Source of the DNA: a bacterium
GTDB taxonomy: Bacteria; Planctomycetota; UBA1135; UBA2386
Assembly: GCA_030432695.1 (NCBI GenBank)
Contig: JAUILN010000014.1
Coordinates: forward strand, 204,834 to 268,833
Reading direction: 5' to 3'
DNA length: 64,000 nucleotides
In this document: positions 61,248 to 64,000 of the stretch, piece after piece
Position numbering within the stretch: the first letter of the stretch is position 1
Layout: the number at the start of each line of letters is the position of its first letter
Notes under the pieces: model-generated
Databases searched by the model: none
Seen by the model: only the letters and a program-made list of their open reading frames with translations
Told to the model about the DNA's origin: nothing
Translations under genes and position numbers: made by a program

Positions 61248-61988
61248 ATGCGCATCTTCGCGATCAGCGATCTGCACCTGAGCCTCGGCGTCGACAAGCC
61301 GATGGACATCTTCGGCGACCATTGGGCCGGGCACGACGTGAAGATGGCGACGGCCTGGGACTCGATGGTCGGACCCGACGATTGGGTCCTGGTCGGCGGC
61401 GATACGTCGTGGGGTCTCGACATCAGACAGGCTCAGCCCGATCTCGATTGGCTCGGCGAACGGCCTGGCCGGAAGGTGCTGATCAAGGGCAACCATTGCA
61501 CCTGGTGGTCCTCGATGGCGAAGGTGCGTGCCGCCCTGCCGGAGTCGGTGATTCCATTGCACGCGCTCGCCGTTCCGTTGGCCGATGGCCTCGGCGTGGT
61601 GGGCTCGCGGCTCTGGGATCCGCCCGATGCGCCATGGGCCGGACCGGATGCGGCGAAGATCTTTCGCCGGGAGGTGGAGCGGCTGCGTCTGTCGATCGCG
61701 GACGCGCGTCGGCAGGGTCTGCAGCGCCTCATCGCGCTGGTCCACTACCCGCCCCGCTACACCGATGGTCGGGTCACCGACGCCGTGCCGCTCCTGGAGG
61801 AGGCTGGGGTCGAGGTCTGCGTCTATGGCCATCTGCACGGCAAGCACCATCGCTACGGGTTCCAGGGCGAGGCCGGGGGGATCCGCTACCACCTGGCGAG
61901 CGTCGACGCGATCGACTTCCGGCCGATCGAGATCCAGCTCGACGGCGTTACGTCAGAAGTCGAGCCGTCGCCCGGCGCTGATGCGTAG
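61248..61988 (+). CDS. Calcineurin-like metallophosphoesterase
   Basis: A 246-residue cytosolic metallophosphoesterase. Metal-binding motifs are FAISDLHLS (D-x-H), VLVGGDTSWG (G-D), IKGNHCTWW (GNH), ALVHYPP and VYGHLHGKHH (G-H-x-H). Length and the paired tryptophans in the third motif fit the small bacterial phosphohydrolase group of COG1768. The usual GNHD/E has cysteine in the last position here. It is 3 bp from the ligase gene and surely co-transcribed with it. Its substrate is unknown. Confidence 0.88.
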   Translation: MRIFAISDLHLSLGVDKPMDIFGDHWAGHDVKMATAWDSMVGPDDWVLVGGDTSWGLDIRQAQPDLDWLGERPGRKVLIKGNHCTWWSSMAKVRAALPESVIPLHALAVPLADGLGVVGSRLWDPPDAPWAGPDAAKIFRREVERLRLSIADARRQGLQRLIALVHYPPRYTDGRVTDAVPLLEEAGVEVCVYGHLHGKHHRYGFQGEAGGIRYHLASVDAIDFRPIEIQLDGVTSEVEPSPGADA

Positions 61989-62263
61989 TCGGGCCGGTGA
62001 TCCCGTCTCCTGGCGGGGAATCCGGTGGCGCCGTCCGGAAGTCGTGCCCGGGAGCTCCGAGCAGCTGGATTCCGGAAGGGACTTCTCGAGATTCGTGTGC
62101 GATTCGTCCCCGCAGAGGTGACAGGCTCGGATACGCGTCGCGGGGGCCCGATAGCCGCGAGGCGGCGACCGGCGTCGCCGCGCGTCTATTCCGGGTTCGC
62201 GCACGGTGCGGTCCGGACCGTTGCTCTCGCTGGGGCCAGCAGCTCCAGACCTAGATCAGACCC

Positions 62264-62827
62264 TTGGCCTACCTGTTCCTGGCATCGATCGTGGCGACGG
62301 CCGCCATCCTTCGGATTCGGAGGGTGCGCCGCGGCCGGCGGTCTCCGGCGCGGCCGTCGACGGTCGATCGCGTCGTCGAGCTGTTGGAGCGCTCCGGTTT
62401 CGAAGCCGCGGTCGTGGGCAATGGCGTCGTCTCGCACGGCTCCCTGTTCCAGATCGAGGCGGGTCAGCGCGGCGTGCAGCGCGTCTTCGGCGGTGCGGAG
62501 CCGGTGCGGCTCAGGTTGCAGATCACCGCGTCGACATTGCACGGCGGACAGGTCGCGGTGGAGTGGCGTAGTGGCGGGGCATCCGCCTCGCACCGCGACC
62601 TGATGCGTCAGCTCGGTCGCTCCACGGTGGATTGGCGTGCTGGAGTCGGTGGCCGGGGCGTGGTGGTCGATCCGGGCGGACTACGGATCGAGCCATTCAT
62701 GTTCGATCTCGCCGAGGTCGTACTTCCGATTCTCCGAGAGGAACCGGATCGACTCTCGGTGTCGGTGGGCGATGCGGGGCGTCGCGCGCTCGGTCCCGCG
62801 GTGGGGCGCGGCATAAGGGCCTTCTAG
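62264..62827 (+). CDS. Hypothetical protein with an N-terminal hydrophobic segment
   Basis: A 187-residue protein starting at TTG 62264 (no ATG in frame nearby). Residues 1-16 are hydrophobic (AYLFLASIVATAAIL), then very basic, so a membrane anchor with cytoplasmic bulk is likely. The rest (VDRVVELLERSGFEAAVVGNG, LRLQITASTLHGGQVAVEW, VVVDPGGLRIEPFMFDLAEVV) has an alpha+beta pattern I do not recognise. Codon use fits a real gene. It is preceded by 275 bp in which I see no gene. Confidence 0.55.
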   Translation: MAYLFLASIVATAAILRIRRVRRGRRSPARPSTVDRVVELLERSGFEAAVVGNGVVSHGSLFQIEAGQRGVQRVFGGAEPVRLRLQITASTLHGGQVAVEWRSGGASASHRDLMRQLGRSTVDWRAGVGGRGVVVDPGGLRIEPFMFDLAEVVLPILREEPDRLSVSVGDAGRRALGPAVGRGIRAF

Positions 62828-62943
62828 ATTCCTTCGCCTCCCGGCTCCGTTGGCCTAGTTTTTCGGGCCCCTGCCAGGCATCGGCACGTAGGCCCCGGCC
62901 GAACGGGCTACCCCTCGCCCTGTCCGTCTCCCCAGAACCACCC

Positions 62944-63987
62944 ATGCTGCATTCCAGGTTCCCGCGCGTCGCTTCCCTCCTCGCGCTCAGCCTTGCGCTC
63001 GTCTCTGCCCCCGCCGCGGCCCAGTCCGAGGCGCGTGCCTATCCGGTCACGGGCTGCAACAATCCGTCACCCCCCGAGAGTCTGATCCTGAGGGCGACCG
63101 ACCCGGGTCAGGTCAAGCTACCCAATGCGGACGGCGTCTACGTGACGGAGATCGAGTCGATCGGCGCGACGGGCTCCTGGGGATTCCTGAACGACCGACC
63201 CGGCTTCTCCGGATCGGGGTTCTACCGATGGAACGGTCCGAACCTGTTCAGCTCGCCTGGCCAGGGCGTGCTCACGTACCGCATCTGGGTCGAGCAGGCA
63301 GGCACCTATCAGGTGCGGATCCACAACCGCCACGACAACTCCGATTCGTCGGAGGAGAACGACTGCTGGATGCGGGTCAATGGCGGTGGCTGGACCAAGA
63401 CCTACTCCAATCAGAACAACAACAGCTTCGTCTGGAACTGGCATTTCCGGTTCGATCCCGGCCACGGCGCGGTGCAGTACCGTTTCGATGCCGGACTCAA
63501 CACGATCCAGATCTCGGGTCGTTCGCACGGGTTCATGATCGACCGGCTCACCGTGTTCCCCTGGGGCGCTCCCGGTGGCGAAGACGTGAACACTCCGGTG
63601 ACGCGCACGATGGGGTTCCGGCCGGTGATCGGCACGACGTTCACCCTGCACGCCGGTGACCCGACCGACGCGGCCGGTCTCGACCCGAACAACACCATGG
63701 CGCTCCTGCTGACCTCGCTGGAGCGGTCGCGGTGCGGTATCCCGGTCCCCGGGCTGGGGATCTCGGGAGGCAACGGTGACCTGCTGCTGGATGGCGAGCT
63801 GCTGCAGATGGCGCCCGCCCGACGCTGGCGAGGTCCCGCGAACCCGGCCATCTTCGATCTTCCCGTGCCCAACGATCCGGCGCTGGTCGGTGCGAGTGCA
63901 GTGACGCAGGCCGTGCTCTACGAGACGACTTCGGGCGGTCGCGGCGTGCTCACCAACGGCGTGATGTTCACGGTCGGCACGCACTGA
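62944..63987 (+). CDS. Secreted protein with carbohydrate-binding-like domain and shared C-terminal module
   Basis: A 347-residue exported protein. Signal peptide residues 1-27 (LALSLALVSAPAAAQ). Residues 60-215 look like a CBM6/CBM35-type beta-jelly-roll: SGSGFYRWNGPN, VLTYRIWVEQAGTYQVRIHNRH, ENDCWMRVNGGGW, GLNTIQISGRSHGFMIDRLTVF. These match the sugar-binding domains of agarases and other polysaccharide-degrading enzymes. The last 120 residues are the shared module (LPVPNDPALVGASAVTQAVLYETTSGG ... LTNGVMFTVG). No catalytic domain, so it is probably a surface binding protein. It ends just before the window end. Confidence 0.78.
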   Translation: MLHSRFPRVASLLALSLALVSAPAAAQSEARAYPVTGCNNPSPPESLILRATDPGQVKLPNADGVYVTEIESIGATGSWGFLNDRPGFSGSGFYRWNGPNLFSSPGQGVLTYRIWVEQAGTYQVRIHNRHDNSDSSEENDCWMRVNGGGWTKTYSNQNNNSFVWNWHFRFDPGHGAVQYRFDAGLNTIQISGRSHGFMIDRLTVFPWGAPGGEDVNTPVTRTMGFRPVIGTTFTLHAGDPTDAAGLDPNNTMALLLTSLERSRCGIPVPGLGISGGNGDLLLDGELLQMAPARRWRGPANPAIFDLPVPNDPALVGASAVTQAVLYETTSGGRGVLTNGVMFTVGTH

Positions 63988-64000
63988 CCCAGGAGGCCGT

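Noticed and set aside
61989..62263. 275-bp gap between the phosphoesterase and a hypothetical gene
   Set aside because: Short inverted matches (GGAATCC/GGATTCC) are too far apart and weak to call a terminator or riboswitch.

Overview
The window is about 64 kb of very GC-rich bacterial chromosome with strong G/C third-codon bias. It carries 51 protein genes that I can support, no rRNA or tRNA gene, no CRISPR array and no transposase. The content points to Planctomycetota or a close relative. The clues are a MoxR/Bat aerotolerance operon, a secreted sulfatase, many carboxypeptidase-regulatory-like (beta-sandwich) domains, a sigma factor fused to such domains, a secretin-type (STN-like) protein with a phrase common in planctomycete proteins, and several secreted proteins that share an unnamed C-terminal module. 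The assignment is inferred from gene content, not from a marker gene. ATG, GTG and TTG starts are all used, and 4-base stop/start overlaps are common.

Layout. 0.2-11.5 kb: a small secreted protein, an M14 metallopeptidase, a carboxypeptidase-regulatory-like protein, a coupled ferritin-like (DUF455)/ATP-grasp pair, a lipid A-type glycosyltransferase, a sigma factor fused to a membrane span and a long beta-sandwich tail, and an outer-membrane lipoprotein. 11.6-14.2 kb: sulfatase and HAD lipoprotein, translationally coupled. 14.3-20.8 kb: a Bat operon (MoxR, DUF58, DUF4381-like, fused BatA-BatB, BatC, BatD). 20.8-31.8 kb: an EamA transporter, an Fe-S RNA methyltransferase, a Tat-exported class V aminotransferase, a beta-sandwich protein, an exported esterase, an exported unknown, HtpG and a membrane protein. 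31.8-37.8 kb: an STN-like protein, a small exported protein, an MBL hydrolase, a hybrid kinase, MobA, a possible methyltransferase and a VOC protein. 37.9-43.5 kb: a HEAT protein behind a two-component system. 43.7-50.4 kb: a GH99/WbsX-like protein, a tRNA dihydrouridine synthase, a GT4-TPR fusion, a beta-helix protein, proline dehydrogenase and a YjbR-like protein. 50.5-58.1 kb: Kelch and other secreted proteins, a TPR protein and a glycolate oxidase operon (glcD-glcE-glcF). 58.1-64 kb: a protein with a long disordered tyrosine/glycine-rich middle, a glutamate-cysteine-ligase-like enzyme, a metallophosphoesterase and two further proteins, one secreted.

The most striking non-coding signal is two families of dispersed near-perfect palindromes. 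Family 1 has six copies at five places and is built on GTTAAC outer arms with a CCCGG/CCGGG centre. Family 2 has three 37-bp copies with a GTGCC/GGCAC centre. Most lie between convergent genes, where they may act as two-way terminators. Two family 1 copies supply the stop codon of the preceding gene, one sits on the translation start of batC, and two pairs are arranged head-to-head like small composite elements. Other leads are a C-terminal module shared by four secreted proteins, the sigma-factor fusion, the DUF455/ATP-grasp couple and the disordered-protein operon.
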